Origin: Christensenella sp. UBA7862
GTDB lineage: Bacteria; Bacillota; Clostridia; Christensenellales; UBA1242
Assembly: GCA_002500135.1 (NCBI GenBank)
Contig: DLSM01000010.1
Span: forward strand, 63,798 to 127,797
Length of the DNA: 64,000 bases
Direction of reading: 5' to 3'
A model generated the notes under the pieces. It was not told where the DNA came from and made no database searches. It saw only the letters and a program-made list of their open reading frames with translations. Below, one piece after another: positions 17,539 to 25,981 of the stretch (the stretch's first letter is position 1; each line of letters opens with the position of its first letter). Position numbers and translations under genes: made by a program.

Positions 17539-18242
17539 TCCTTCACCTCGCACATAAAAGTTTTGCAAGGTTTATTTTTTTCTTGATAATAAACATTTCC
17601 GTTGCTGTTTATTGTCAAAACTAAAATATCACTCACGCTCTTAGTTTTTTGAGATTTCATAAGTTTTTGGAGAAAATTCTGTGACAGTTTGAGTTCACTC
17701 AAATTTTCTTCCATAACTTTGCCGTCATTTACTAAAACATAGTTTAACGCACTTTGTTCTGGGGTGAGTTTCAGTTGCTCACTTGTTGCTGGACTGGCTG
17801 TAGATTTCAAAAGTACACTAATATTTCCGTTTGTTTCTACAATGGCAAATGCCACGTCGGCTAGGTCAAAACACTCACACCCTCTAAGTCCTTCGGTTAG
17901 GTCGTTTAGCGTCATATTCAGTTGTTTTAGGGCTGGGTAGTTTATGCCGTCACCGTCAATAACGATAATCGGCTTGCCGTTTATGAGTTTTCTGAAAAAA
18001 ATACTCTTTCTGTTTAGAAGTGTAAATCCATGATGCAACACAACAAGTGTTAAAAGTGGAACTATGCCAAAAACAAGCGGAATGGAAACATCACTCATGG
18101 GAATGCACGCCAAGTCGGCAATTATAAGTGTCACTACAAGCTCAAATGGTTGCATATCGCCAATTTGCCTTTTGCCCATAATTCTGACAGCAAAAAGAAC
18201 AATCAAATAAATTATTAAAGACCTTAAAATTAACGTTATCAT
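17535..18242 (-). CDS. DUF421 (YetF family) membrane protein
   Basis: 235 residues from ATG 18242; a GTG two codons upstream is an alternative, and no strong ribosome binding site is seen for either. Residues 1-80 hold three transmembrane segments with the family signature RIMGKRQIGDMQPFELVVTL. The cytoplasmic portion contains NGKPIIVIDGDGINYPALKQ and LRGCECFDLADVAFAIVETNG, the DUF421 domain. It is translationally coupled to the DUF4363 gene and lies 29 bases after the flippase gene on the same strand, so the three may be cotranscribed. Confidence 0.85.
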   Translation of the reverse strand: MITLILRSLIIYLIVLFAVRIMGKRQIGDMQPFELVVTLIIADLACIPMSDVSIPLVFGIVPLLTLVVLHHGFTLLNRKSIFFRKLINGKPIIVIDGDGINYPALKQLNMTLNDLTEGLRGCECFDLADVAFAIVETNGNISVLLKSTASPATSEQLKLTPEQSALNYVLVNDGKVMEENLSELKLSQNFLQKLMKSQKTKSVSDILVLTINSNGNVYYQEKNKPCKTFMCEVKE

Positions 18243-18271
18243 ATGCACAAATATTTACAATTTTGCGAATT

Positions 18272-19804
18272 TTATGCGTCTTTTTGGGCTTGTTTGACGG
18301 AATTCTTTTTGATTGTAATTTTTTTGAAGTCTGCAAAGGAAAATTTGAATAGATTGAAAAGTAGCCCAAAAATGAGATAGAAAATTGTTGCAATTATGCA
18401 GGACATAGCAAGAGACACGAACATTGGGAAGATGTTTTTGCTAAGGTTATAAACCCAGCGGGACATCATGACGCTTGCAAGGGAAGATAGAATTGTTAGA
18501 AGCAAATATTTGAGATTGAAAAAGTTGTCGCCTAAAAATTTGTTAAGCATAACAATGTTAAGAATACTCGCACCGCCAAGGCACAAAGCCATACCCCAAA
18601 CAAGTGACAAAACCCCAAGTTTTGTTGTAAGAAAGACTATACATAACACAAGTGCCACAGCCCCCACAAGATAATTCACAAAACTTTTGACCTCAAGATT
18701 AAGGGCATTTAGGCACGAAACAGTCACACCGCTGAGGCAAATGGGAAGAACTAAAAAACTTGAATAACTTAAGAAATATCCCGAGTCGGCGTTGTTGTAA
18801 AAAAACATTCCAATAGGCCCGCCAAGTGAGAAAAAGAGTGGGATAAATATAAAAGAAATGAAGATTGCGAACTTTATTGAAAAGTGAATTTTTGACTTGA
18901 TTTCATCATAATTTTGCGTAAAAACTGCGGAAGACAAGTCTGGAATGAGTGTTGTGGACAATGCTCCGATAACCGTTGAGGGAACGTATAAAAGAGGAAA
19001 AGTCATGCCCATTGCAACGCCAAAAATTGCAAGTGCTTGGTCGCTTGAGTAGCCAACGCTTACAAGCTTAAGCGGAATGATAACAGAAATAAGTGGCGTA
19101 AGTAGGCTGGACACAACTCGAACTATGGTTATTGGAAGTGACGATTTTATAATTGGTTTTACAAGCCCTTTGGGACTGGCAAACCCACCACCACGTTTAA
19201 GATATAACAGCAAAACAAGCACGCTTGAAGCAACGCAAGAAATGGTGTAAGAAATGCCTGCAAGGAAGACTTTTTCAAGAGAGAAACTGAGAACCGCAAG
19301 GAACAAAACCGTGAGGATAATTCTTACAATTTGCTCAATGAATTCAGTTAGTGATACCCAGAAATATTGTTTTTTGCCCCACAAACTGCCTCGCAAAATG
19401 GAATATACTGTGGAAAAAACAAGTGATGGCAAAAGAATTAAAAGAATTACTGTGCAGCGGGTGTCGGTGAATATTGTTGAAAGTAGATTCCTGAAAACGA
19501 ACACAATTCCGCAAAGAGCAAGAGCCGTGCAAGCCCCAATTAAAAGTGCTGCAGTAACAGTTTTAAAACTGCCTTTTTTATCATTTTTTGTTTCATGTTC
19601 TGATGTTTTTTTGCTGACAACAAGTGGAAGTCCGCTTGAAATAAATGTTTCAAGAACCATAAAAACGGAAAAGGCTATTTGATAAATTCCTAAGCCCTCC
19701 GCCCCCACCATGCGGGAAAGGAATATCCTAAAAAAGAACCCCAGTGCCCGAGTCAGCACTGAAAATGATGTGATAACTGCTAATGCTTTAAAAAGTTTTT
19801 TCAA
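18272..19804 (-). CDS. SpoVB/MurJ-type polysaccharide flippase
   Basis: 510 residues with 12-14 transmembrane helices. The N-terminus (FSVLTRALGFFFRIFLSRMV, GAEGLGIYQIAFSV) is characteristic of the SpoVB branch of the MOP (multidrug/oligosaccharidyl-lipid/polysaccharide) exporter superfamily, which moves lipid-linked sugars across the membrane during cortex or wall synthesis. The start is TTG 19804 with AGGAG six bases upstream. A short Lys-rich cytoplasmic tail ends the protein. It heads a minus-strand unit with the DUF421 and DUF4363 genes and diverges from the LysM gene. Whether it acts in sporulation or in vegetative wall synthesis cannot be decided here. Confidence 0.85.
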   Translation of the reverse strand: MKKLFKALAVITSFSVLTRALGFFFRIFLSRMVGAEGLGIYQIAFSVFMVLETFISSGLPLVVSKKTSEHETKNDKKGSFKTVTAALLIGACTALALCGIVFVFRNLLSTIFTDTRCTVILLILLPSLVFSTVYSILRGSLWGKKQYFWVSLTEFIEQIVRIILTVLFLAVLSFSLEKVFLAGISYTISCVASSVLVLLLYLKRGGGFASPKGLVKPIIKSSLPITIVRVVSSLLTPLISVIIPLKLVSVGYSSDQALAIFGVAMGMTFPLLYVPSTVIGALSTTLIPDLSSAVFTQNYDEIKSKIHFSIKFAIFISFIFIPLFFSLGGPIGMFFYNNADSGYFLSYSSFLVLPICLSGVTVSCLNALNLEVKSFVNYLVGAVALVLCIVFLTTKLGVLSLVWGMALCLGGASILNIVMLNKFLGDNFFNLKYLLLTILSSLASVMMSRWVYNLSKNIFPMFVSLAMSCIIATIFYLIFGLLFNLFKFSFADFKKITIKKNSVKQAQKDA

Positions 19805-19883
19805 AATTTTCTCCTATTGAATATATATATGTAAATATATTTACGATTTAGATGTTGTTAGAATGAAAAAAAGGAGAAAAAAA

Positions 19884-20165
19884 ATGAGTGAAGTTAAAAA
19901 AGTTGACATTTTGCCGTTTGAAGTGGTGAAAATTGTGGGAAAAACGAAACTTGAGGTTGCCAAAGAGTTTTGCGTCCCGCAAGCGGCGATTTTGGGAGAA
20001 GATGACGGGTTTGTCATTGTTGATAGGAAAACAAACAGAGTTCATACAGTGCTTCCTGGCGAAACAGTAAGTTCGATTGCCCAAAGATTTGGCACAACTG
20101 TGCAAGAAATTAAAGAAAAAAATAACATTTTATTCATATTTGTTGGACAACAGTTGCTCATATAG
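19884..20165 (+). CDS. Small LysM-domain protein
   Basis: 93 residues from ATG 19884 (AAGGAG nine bases upstream; the upstream in-frame ATG at 19863 is not used because it precedes that site). The C-terminal half is a LysM module: VHTVLPGETVSSIAQRFG, then VQEIKEKNNI and VGQQLLI. LysM binds N-acetylglucosamine-containing glycans such as peptidoglycan. The N-terminal half (residues 1-55) is a small mixed alpha/beta segment without signal peptide, so the protein appears cytoplasmic or released on lysis, as are some spore-coat-associated LysM proteins. It diverges from the SpoVB-like gene. Confidence 0.75.
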   Translation: MSEVKKVDILPFEVVKIVGKTKLEVAKEFCVPQAAILGEDDGFVIVDRKTNRVHTVLPGETVSSIAQRFGTTVQEIKEKNNILFIFVGQQLLI

Positions 20166-20195
20166 TTGCAAAGCCCGCCCGAAAAATGTTATAAT
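20166..20195 (+). promoter_or_regulatory. Promoter of the acyltransferase-like gene
   Basis: TTGCAA (20166-20171), 18 bases, TATAAT (20190-20195) with an extended TGT; the start codon is at 20217. Confidence 0.65.
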
Positions 20196-20216
20196 AACAT
20201 CAAGGTTAGGTTTCAG

Positions 20217-21338
20217 ATGATAACAATAAAAGAAGTTAAATCAAAAAGTGATATAAAAAAGTTTGTAAATTATCCACACAAACTTTATAAGGGCAACAAA
20301 AATTTTGTGCCATTTTTAAACATAGATGAAGTAAATAAATTTGACCCAGACAAAAATGAGTCCTATCATGATTGCGTGGTCAAATGTTTTTTGGCATACA
20401 AAGACGGCGAGATTGTTGGCAGAATTGCTGGCATTATCCAAAAATTATATAATGAAAAAGTGAAAGAAAAACGTGCAAGATTTTCGCGTTTTGACTGCAT
20501 AAATGACGGGGAAGTTGCAAAGGCATTGTTTGACGCAGTGGAAAGTTGGGCAAAGTCAGAGGGCATGACCACAGTTCATGGTCCAATGGGTTACAACGAC
20601 CTTGACAGAGAGGGATTGCTTATTGAAGGTTTTGACCAAATGTCAACTTTTGAGGAGCAATACAACTTTGACTACTATGGCAAGCTTATTGAAGATAATG
20701 GCTTTAAGAAAGAGGTTGACTGGGTGGAATATAGAATTTTTGCACCAAAAGAACCAAATGAAAGAGTGGATAGAATTGCAGAGGCAGTGGCAAAGAGATA
20801 TAAACTCAATCTTGTTACTCCCCCAAGCATAAAGTGGTTTGTGGATAATTACAAAGACCAATTCTTTGATGTCTTGGACGCAGCGTATTCGCCACTTTAT
20901 GGTGTCGTGCCATTTTCAGACAAAATGAAAGATTCGCTTATTTCTCAATTCGGACTTATCTTGAACAAAGATTTCTTGGTCGGGATAACAAATGAGGAAG
21001 GGAAACTTGTTGCATTTGGGCTTGTGTTTCCATCACTTTCAGAATCAGTCAACAAGAGCAAAGGAAAGATTTTGCCATTTGGAATTTTCAGAATGTTGAA
21101 GCAAATTAAAAAGCCAAAGAGCATTGACCTGGGGCTTATTGCAATCAGACCGGAATATCAAAACAAAGGCGTCAACGCTATGATTGTGTCATATCTTATT
21201 CATGGAATGATTGAAAAGAACATTGAATATGCCGAAACAAATCTTATGCTTGAAGACAACACAAGAATTCAAGGACAATGGAGCGTGTTTGACTACATTC
21301 AACACAAAAGACGCAGAAGTTATGTCAAAAATATTTAA
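20217..21338 (+). CDS. GNAT-superfamily acyltransferase-like protein
   Basis: 373 residues from ATG 20217; the longer frame from 20166 starts inside the -35 box and is rejected. The N-terminal part (ITIKEVKSKSDIKKFVNYPH, KLYKGNKNFVP, then VKCFLAYKDGEIVGRIAGII) and a later acetyl-CoA-site-like element (LGLIAIRPEYQNKGVNAMIV) support a double-GNAT layout. The motif VHGPMGYNDLDREGLLIEGFD is characteristic of a family of about 370 residues annotated as N-acetyltransferase in Bacteroidetes and Firmicutes. The substrate is unknown. Transcribed alone and ended by a strong terminator. Confidence 0.75.
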   Translation: MITIKEVKSKSDIKKFVNYPHKLYKGNKNFVPFLNIDEVNKFDPDKNESYHDCVVKCFLAYKDGEIVGRIAGIIQKLYNEKVKEKRARFSRFDCINDGEVAKALFDAVESWAKSEGMTTVHGPMGYNDLDREGLLIEGFDQMSTFEEQYNFDYYGKLIEDNGFKKEVDWVEYRIFAPKEPNERVDRIAEAVAKRYKLNLVTPPSIKWFVDNYKDQFFDVLDAAYSPLYGVVPFSDKMKDSLISQFGLILNKDFLVGITNEEGKLVAFGLVFPSLSESVNKSKGKILPFGIFRMLKQIKKPKSIDLGLIAIRPEYQNKGVNAMIVSYLIHGMIEKNIEYAETNLMLEDNTRIQGQWSVFDYIQHKRRRSYVKNI

Positions 21339-21340
21339 TA

Positions 21341-21371
21341 AAAAAATCTCACAGTTTTGTGAGATTTTTTT
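21341..21371. terminator. Bidirectional terminator
   Basis: AAAAAATCTCACA pairs exactly with TGTGAGATTTTTT (21358-21370) around a four-base loop, between convergent genes. Confidence 0.9.
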
Positions 21372-21381
21372 GTATCAGATT

Positions 21382-24300
21382 TTATCTTTTCTTTTTGCCT
21401 TGTGGCTTATCTTCAGTTTTTGTTTCTTTAGGATTTTTCAAAGCGTTAAATTCTTTTTCAACTTGCTTTTTCTTGCTTTTGATTTCTGACCTTTCGCTTG
21501 ATTTAATGTTTTGATTGCTTTGAAGATAAGTTACTGCAGATTGCAAATATTCCATTCTATCTTTAACTTTGTTAAGTTTCTTGGCATATTCGCTATAAAG
21601 TTTTCCGTCAACTGCTTCGTCACCCGTAGATTTTGAATCATACTCAGCTTTTATGCTGTCATATTCTTCTTGAAGGGAAGCAAGTTGAGCATTAAGACCT
21701 TCAAGGCTGTTTTCTCTTTTAGATTTAAGTTCTGCTTTAATTTGTTTTTCGTTGATTGCTTTTGGAGATTTCTTGTATTCTGCTTTCTTAGTCTTCTCAT
21801 GTTTTTGTTTTTTAGGAACACGTCTGAGGAGATATCCTGCGATTGCAAAGCCAAGTGCTACAACAAGAAGAAGGGAAGAAGCAATAATCCAAATGTTAAC
21901 ATCTGAGGAATGTGAGTGTTCTGTTGTTGTGTCGTCTGTTGTTGTGTCGTCAGTTTTTTCAACCACTTTGGAAACAATTGTGTAATCGTCAGAAGTTTTG
22001 CCGACATATTCGCTTGAGTCAACGTCTGTAACTGTGTAACTGTCAATGTACATCTTTCCAGTTGCTGGTTCGTCAGAAGTTCCAAGAGAGAATAGAAGTT
22101 TTACATTTTGATCGGCTTCTGCAAGGATATAAATTGTGTAGAGTTTGTAGCCATTTTCTTCGTCATCTTCTTCCACTTCTGGGGTAACAATTTTCTTAAA
22201 GACATTTGTGTTTTCTTCGTCAACGACAATGTTCCCGTCAGAGTCAAGTGTAACAACTTCCATTCTGCCAGCACCTTCTGATGAAAGTTCATCAGTTCTT
22301 ATCCATGCACAGAATTTGTAATAACTTCCTTTTTTGAGGGAATAGGTGTAACTTGTTGCAAGGGTTTGATAACTGTTTTCAAATGTGTTATGAAGTGTAA
22401 GGACTGATGTTGATGACTTTCTTGTTGGAAGGTCTGGGTCGTCAAGTTTGTTGTAAATTTTTGCTGAACATTCATTTTTGTTTGAGATTTCTGTTATGTC
22501 AAATCCAAGTGCGTCTTGTGACCTTTTATTTCCGTCCATTCTTGCTGTGTCAAACTTGTTTTCATAAAGGTTGACTGAAAGGCTTGTTGAATTTGCAACA
22601 ACTTTTTCAGAAGCAAGATAGCCTGCGCAATCGAAGAATGCACTTTGTGCTTCGCTTGAACTTCCATGAACGCCAACGACCATTTTTACATCTGTTGATG
22701 AAATGCCGTTTGTAAGATAGAAGTAAAGTTGTTTCCAATCGCCATTTGTGTTGATATTGTCGAAGATTGCAATAGTTTTGTTATTGCTATCCACAAATTT
22801 CACATATGCTTTTGCGTTTTTATAAGTGCTTACGCCCACAAAGAAGGTGACTTTGCTTTGACTAGAATTGCTGTTTGAAGAAACTGTAACTGCACTGCTT
22901 GTGTAGGAAACGTCTTCTGCAGTTGAACTTCTGACCATAAGCACATTTTCTGTGTCTTCTGCATAGTCGCCTTTGTTAAGATTGTAGAAATCTTTGTAGA
23001 AAGCATAGTTTGCGCCTGGGTTTGTTATTGTGCTGTATCTGTCTTGTGGATTTCTTGACCCATCAGCAAGGAAGTGTCCAATTCTAACAATTCCGCTTGA
23101 AAGTGTTTCGGAAGTTGATTTTGAAACTGTCCAACTTGTTGGAACGAGTGGATAATTCATAACTATTGAGCCGTCTGTGCCGATTGTGTAACTGTTTGAA
23201 AGGGAATCTATAGTTGCAAAATTGAATTGACCGTTTTTGATGTTTGATGTGTCTGCCATGCTGGACAAATCAAGTGTGTTCGATGAAGAAGTTTTTGAAG
23301 ACAATTCGCTTGAAGTAACAGCCTCAAGAACAATGTTATCCACAACAGCCCAGCCTTTTTCTGTTCCAAGTGACAACTTAAGAGAAACTTTTTCGTCACT
23401 TTCGCTGCTGCCTTTGATGTAGAAACTTACAACAGAGAAGCCGTTTCTTGCGTCTGTGCTTGAAGAACCTTTAAGAGTAGATTGTGAGATTGCTTTTGAA
23501 GCAAGTTTTTCGTTTGTTGGGGTGAGGGTTGCTGTAAGTCCAGATGTTTCACCGCCTGTTTTCAAAACAAATGACAATCTGTAAAGCCCGTGTTGATAAA
23601 TTGTAAGAGTGTTGTCTTTAGCATTGTCTTTGTCGTCTGTAACTGATGAAATTGTTTTTGCTTCTGCAACAGCAGCACTATTTACAAAAAACAGAGATTT
23701 GCTCGTTGATGCGTTTCCGTCAAAGACGTCTGCATTGTTGCCAGTTGTTTCAAAAATTGAATTTATTTGTGAGTTGATATAATCTTTTGTGTTTACATAA
23801 ATGTCGCTTAAACCATTGCCACCTTCCACTGTCCAAAAGTCAAGGTCTTGTTCAAAGTCGGAATTCTTAAAAGAGGTGAGGGCAGTTCTTTGGAAACTCT
23901 TTTTTGCACTTGTGCCAGCGTTTGCTGCGTCAAGATAATCTGCTTCCGCCACTTCCGAAACTACAATGTGGTCATAGAACACAGCGCCAGCATCATTGCC
24001 TTTTTTAAATTTTAGCTGCAAAGTGAAACTCTTTGCTTCAAATGAGTCTGTTTGAACATAAAGAGTATATTTGCTCCATTCGCTTGTTGTGACGTTGAGT
24101 GACATATCAAGTTCTGGGGAATAGATTGTGCCAGAGCCGTTGCCTTGTGTCATTGCATACACGCTTATTTCATAAAACTTGTCCGCTTCAAGGGTTGCAG
24201 AGTCGCTTGTAACATATCCACTTGTTTGCCCAGTTGCATTGCTTGCACCACGGAACATAAGGATATAGTTATCTGGGTCAGAAATGTTTGTTGATGGCTT

Positions 24301-24600
24301 TGGCTTGTTTGTCAGCCCATAACTGTTTGAACTGCTGGTGTCAATGACACCGCATGAAACATCTTCTGGTACAGAAACTGTCCAGTTGTTGCCGTCAACA
24401 GACGCAGGGAAGTTTTCGCCCCTATCTGTCTTAGTCTTAAAATCTCCATTTTTAATGATGTCGGTTTTTACAGATTGATAGTATGCTGCTTGCACGCTTG
24501 GATGAGAGTATCTGAGCATTGGCACGCCAGACAGCACACATGTTGCAGAAAGTGCAAGTGCTACAAGTGCTTTTTTAGTTTTTCCGAGATTGTGTTTCAT
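21382..24600 (-). CDS. Giant surface protein with CBM-like modules, membrane anchor and coiled-coil tail
   Basis: 1072 residues from ATG 24600 (GAAGGTCATTT upstream; the ATG 11 codons earlier lacks a site). A signal peptide (KKALVALALSATCVLSGVP) ends near residue 40. The extracellular part repeats modules containing IKNGDFKTKTD- or NSDFEQDLDFWTVEGG-like starts, followed by FYEISVYAMTQG- or LYRLSFVLKTGG-like strands, the layout of CenC/CBM4-9-like carbohydrate-binding jelly rolls. One transmembrane helix (about 900-928) precedes a roughly 140-residue Lys/Glu-rich cytoplasmic region predicted to be coiled coil (LEGLNAQLASLQEEYDSIKA). Such a long inner tail is unusual for a simple anchor and could contact cytoplasmic partners. 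No sortase motif. Confidence 0.8.
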   Translation of the reverse strand: MKHNLGKTKKALVALALSATCVLSGVPMLRYSHPSVQAAYYQSVKTDIIKNGDFKTKTDRGENFPASVDGNNWTVSVPEDVSCGVIDTSSSNSYGLTNKPKPSTNISDPDNYILMFRGASNATGQTSGYVTSDSATLEADKFYEISVYAMTQGNGSGTIYSPELDMSLNVTTSEWSKYTLYVQTDSFEAKSFTLQLKFKKGNDAGAVFYDHIVVSEVAEADYLDAANAGTSAKKSFQRTALTSFKNSDFEQDLDFWTVEGGNGLSDIYVNTKDYINSQINSIFETTGNNADVFDGNASTSKSLFFVNSAAVAEAKTISSVTDDKDNAKDNTLTIYQHGLYRLSFVLKTGGETSGLTATLTPTNEKLASKAISQSTLKGSSSTDARNGFSVVSFYIKGSSESDEKVSLKLSLGTEKGWAVVDNIVLEAVTSSELSSKTSSSNTLDLSSMADTSNIKNGQFNFATIDSLSNSYTIGTDGSIVMNYPLVPTSWTVSKSTSETLSSGIVRIGHFLADGSRNPQDRYSTITNPGANYAFYKDFYNLNKGDYAEDTENVLMVRSSTAEDVSYTSSAVTVSSNSNSSQSKVTFFVGVSTYKNAKAYVKFVDSNNKTIAIFDNINTNGDWKQLYFYLTNGISSTDVKMVVGVHGSSSEAQSAFFDCAGYLASEKVVANSTSLSVNLYENKFDTARMDGNKRSQDALGFDITEISNKNECSAKIYNKLDDPDLPTRKSSTSVLTLHNTFENSYQTLATSYTYSLKKGSYYKFCAWIRTDELSSEGAGRMEVVTLDSDGNIVVDEENTNVFKKIVTPEVEEDDEENGYKLYTIYILAEADQNVKLLFSLGTSDEPATGKMYIDSYTVTDVDSSEYVGKTSDDYTIVSKVVEKTDDTTTDDTTTEHSHSSDVNIWIIASSLLLVVALGFAIAGYLLRRVPKKQKHEKTKKAEYKKSPKAINEKQIKAELKSKRENSLEGLNAQLASLQEEYDSIKAEYDSKSTGDEAVDGKLYSEYAKKLNKVKDRMEYLQSAVTYLQSNQNIKSSERSEIKSKKKQVEKEFNALKNPKETKTEDKPQGKKKR

Positions 24601-24763
24601 AAATGACCTTCTTATACAATATTGTTGAACCAAAATAGGCTCATTTTTTTGTTTTTTGAGTTAATTTGAAACTCATAACTCTTGCATTATATAATAACTG
24701 GGCAAAAAATGCAATCAATTTTTGTTATTTATTACTATATAAAATATTTTTCTAGTAAATTAA

Positions 24764-24769
24764 CATAAT
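24764..24769 (+). promoter_or_regulatory. Candidate -10 box of the first TauE half, leaderless arrangement
   Basis: CATAAT ends six bases before ATG 24776, with no Shine-Dalgarno sequence. A matching -35 is weak, so the call is tentative. Confidence 0.35.
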
Positions 24770-24775
24770 AGAATT

Positions 24776-25138
24776 ATGGACAAAAAGAAAAAAACTATAA
24801 TTTTTTTTGTGTTTGCAGGGCTGGTTGGCATAATAAATGGACTTTTTGGGGGTGGAGGAGGTATGTTATGTGTACCAATTTTCAAAAGCCTACTCAAACT
24901 AGAGGACAAATCTTCTCACGCAACGGCAGTTATGGTGATGTCTATTGTGAGTATTCCAACACTTATCATCTATCTATTTTCCTTGCCGTTTAAGGCAGAT
25001 GTTGGGATTTTTGTCACAATAGGCTCACTTGTTGGTGGGCTTGTAGGAAGTTTCATTCTCAAGAAAATTAACAACAGACTTCTGAACTTTCTCTTCGTCC
25101 TTGTGCTTATTGCTTCGGGGCTAAAGATGTTCTTTTAA
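24776..25138 (+). CDS. Half-size TauE/SafE-type transporter subunit
   Basis: 120 residues with four hydrophobic segments. GLVGIINGLFGGGGGMLCVP is the glycine-rich first-helix signature of TauE/SafE (DUF81) sulfite/organoanion exporters. A full exporter has about 250 residues and two such halves; this is only one half, with the second encoded 45 bases downstream. The two probably form a heterodimer. The substrate (sulfite, sulfoacetate or another anion) cannot be inferred. No ribosome binding site precedes the ATG. Confidence 0.8.
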   Translation: MDKKKKTIIFFVFAGLVGIINGLFGGGGGMLCVPIFKSLLKLEDKSSHATAVMVMSIVSIPTLIIYLFSLPFKADVGIFVTIGSLVGGLVGSFILKKINNRLLNFLFVLVLIASGLKMFF

Positions 25139-25183
25139 GATGTTTTGCAAAAAGTAAAATTTTTAAACTAGAAAGGTGAAAAA

Positions 25184-25552
25184 ATGTGGATTGTGTTTGT
25201 AATTTTAGGGCTTGTGACGGGGCTTATGGGCGCGCTTGGACTTGGTGGCGGAACAGTGCTTATTCCGCTATTATCTCTTATTGGTGTTGGGCAAAAAGAG
25301 GCTCAACTTATAAATGTTTTTTCCTTTGTCGTCATGGCGTTTATTGTCCTCATTTTCAACATAAGAAACGGGCTTGTGGACGTCTTCCCAGCGGTTATAT
25401 TTTCGTGCGTTGCAGTGCCGTTTGCAGTCATTATCGCCTTGTGCGTTAGGGGAATTGATGAACACGTTTTAAAGATAACTTTCGGGGCTTTTTTGCTTAT
25501 TATGGGAGCGGTGGAACTGGTGTGTTATCTTAAAAAATATCACTCAAAATAG
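25184..25552 (+). CDS. Second half-size TauE/SafE-type transporter subunit
   Basis: 122 residues with four hydrophobic segments and the same signature in another form: FVILGLVTGLMGALGLGGGT. It is preceded by GAAAGGTGAAAAA. Together with the upstream gene it makes up one full-length transporter equivalent, so the pair is best seen as one permease split into two similar subunits. A strong terminator follows at 25576-25606. Confidence 0.8.
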   Translation: MWIVFVILGLVTGLMGALGLGGGTVLIPLLSLIGVGQKEAQLINVFSFVVMAFIVLIFNIRNGLVDVFPAVIFSCVAVPFAVIIALCVRGIDEHVLKITFGAFLLIMGAVELVCYLKKYHSK

Positions 25553-25575
25553 GCCTAGATATTTTAAAATAAATG

Positions 25576-25606
25576 TTGTCAAGGAAAATTTTTCTTGACA
25601 ATTTTT
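25576..25606 (+). terminator. Terminator after the TauE pair
   Basis: TTGTCAAG (25576-25583) pairs with CTTGACAA (25594-25601), with extra A/T pairs inside, then TTTTT. Confidence 0.8.
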
Positions 25607-25786
25607 ATTTGTGTGATATTTTGTAGTGGAAGGCAAAACTTGGTTGATTTTGCTTAAAATAGTTGCCTTCGACCAAAATTTAAAGATTTTTCAATATTTA
25701 TTGCTAGAAATTGCTTGCTTTGACGCAAAATTTCTTTACAACTTTCAAAACTTCGTGTAAAATACAATGTGATAAGGAGTAGAAAA

Positions 25787-25954
25787 ATGGTTGACAAAGA
25801 AAAATGTATCGGCTGCGGCGCTTGCGAAGGTGTTTGCCCAGTTGGAGCAATAAAAATGATTGACGGCAAGTCGCATATTGATGACGAAATTTGCATCGGC
25901 TGTCACACTTGCGAAGGCATATGCCCAGTGGAAGCAATCAAGATTGAAAAATAA
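25787..25954 (+). CDS. 2[4Fe-4S] ferredoxin
   Basis: 55 residues from ATG 25787 (AAGGAGTAGAAAA upstream). Two canonical cluster motifs are visible, CIGCGACEGVCP and CIGCHTCEGICP, each CxxCxxCxxxCP, as in clostridial-type ferredoxins. This is a small cytoplasmic low-potential electron carrier for enzymes such as pyruvate:ferredoxin oxidoreductase or hydrogenase. Its presence supports an anaerobic lifestyle. It lies 27 bases upstream of the Ppx/GppA-like gene and may be cotranscribed with it, although the products have no obvious link. Confidence 0.93.
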   Translation: MVDKEKCIGCGACEGVCPVGAIKMIDGKSHIDDEICIGCHTCEGICPVEAIKIEK

Positions 25955-25981
25955 GCAGTTTTCTGCAAAGGAGTTTTTGTT

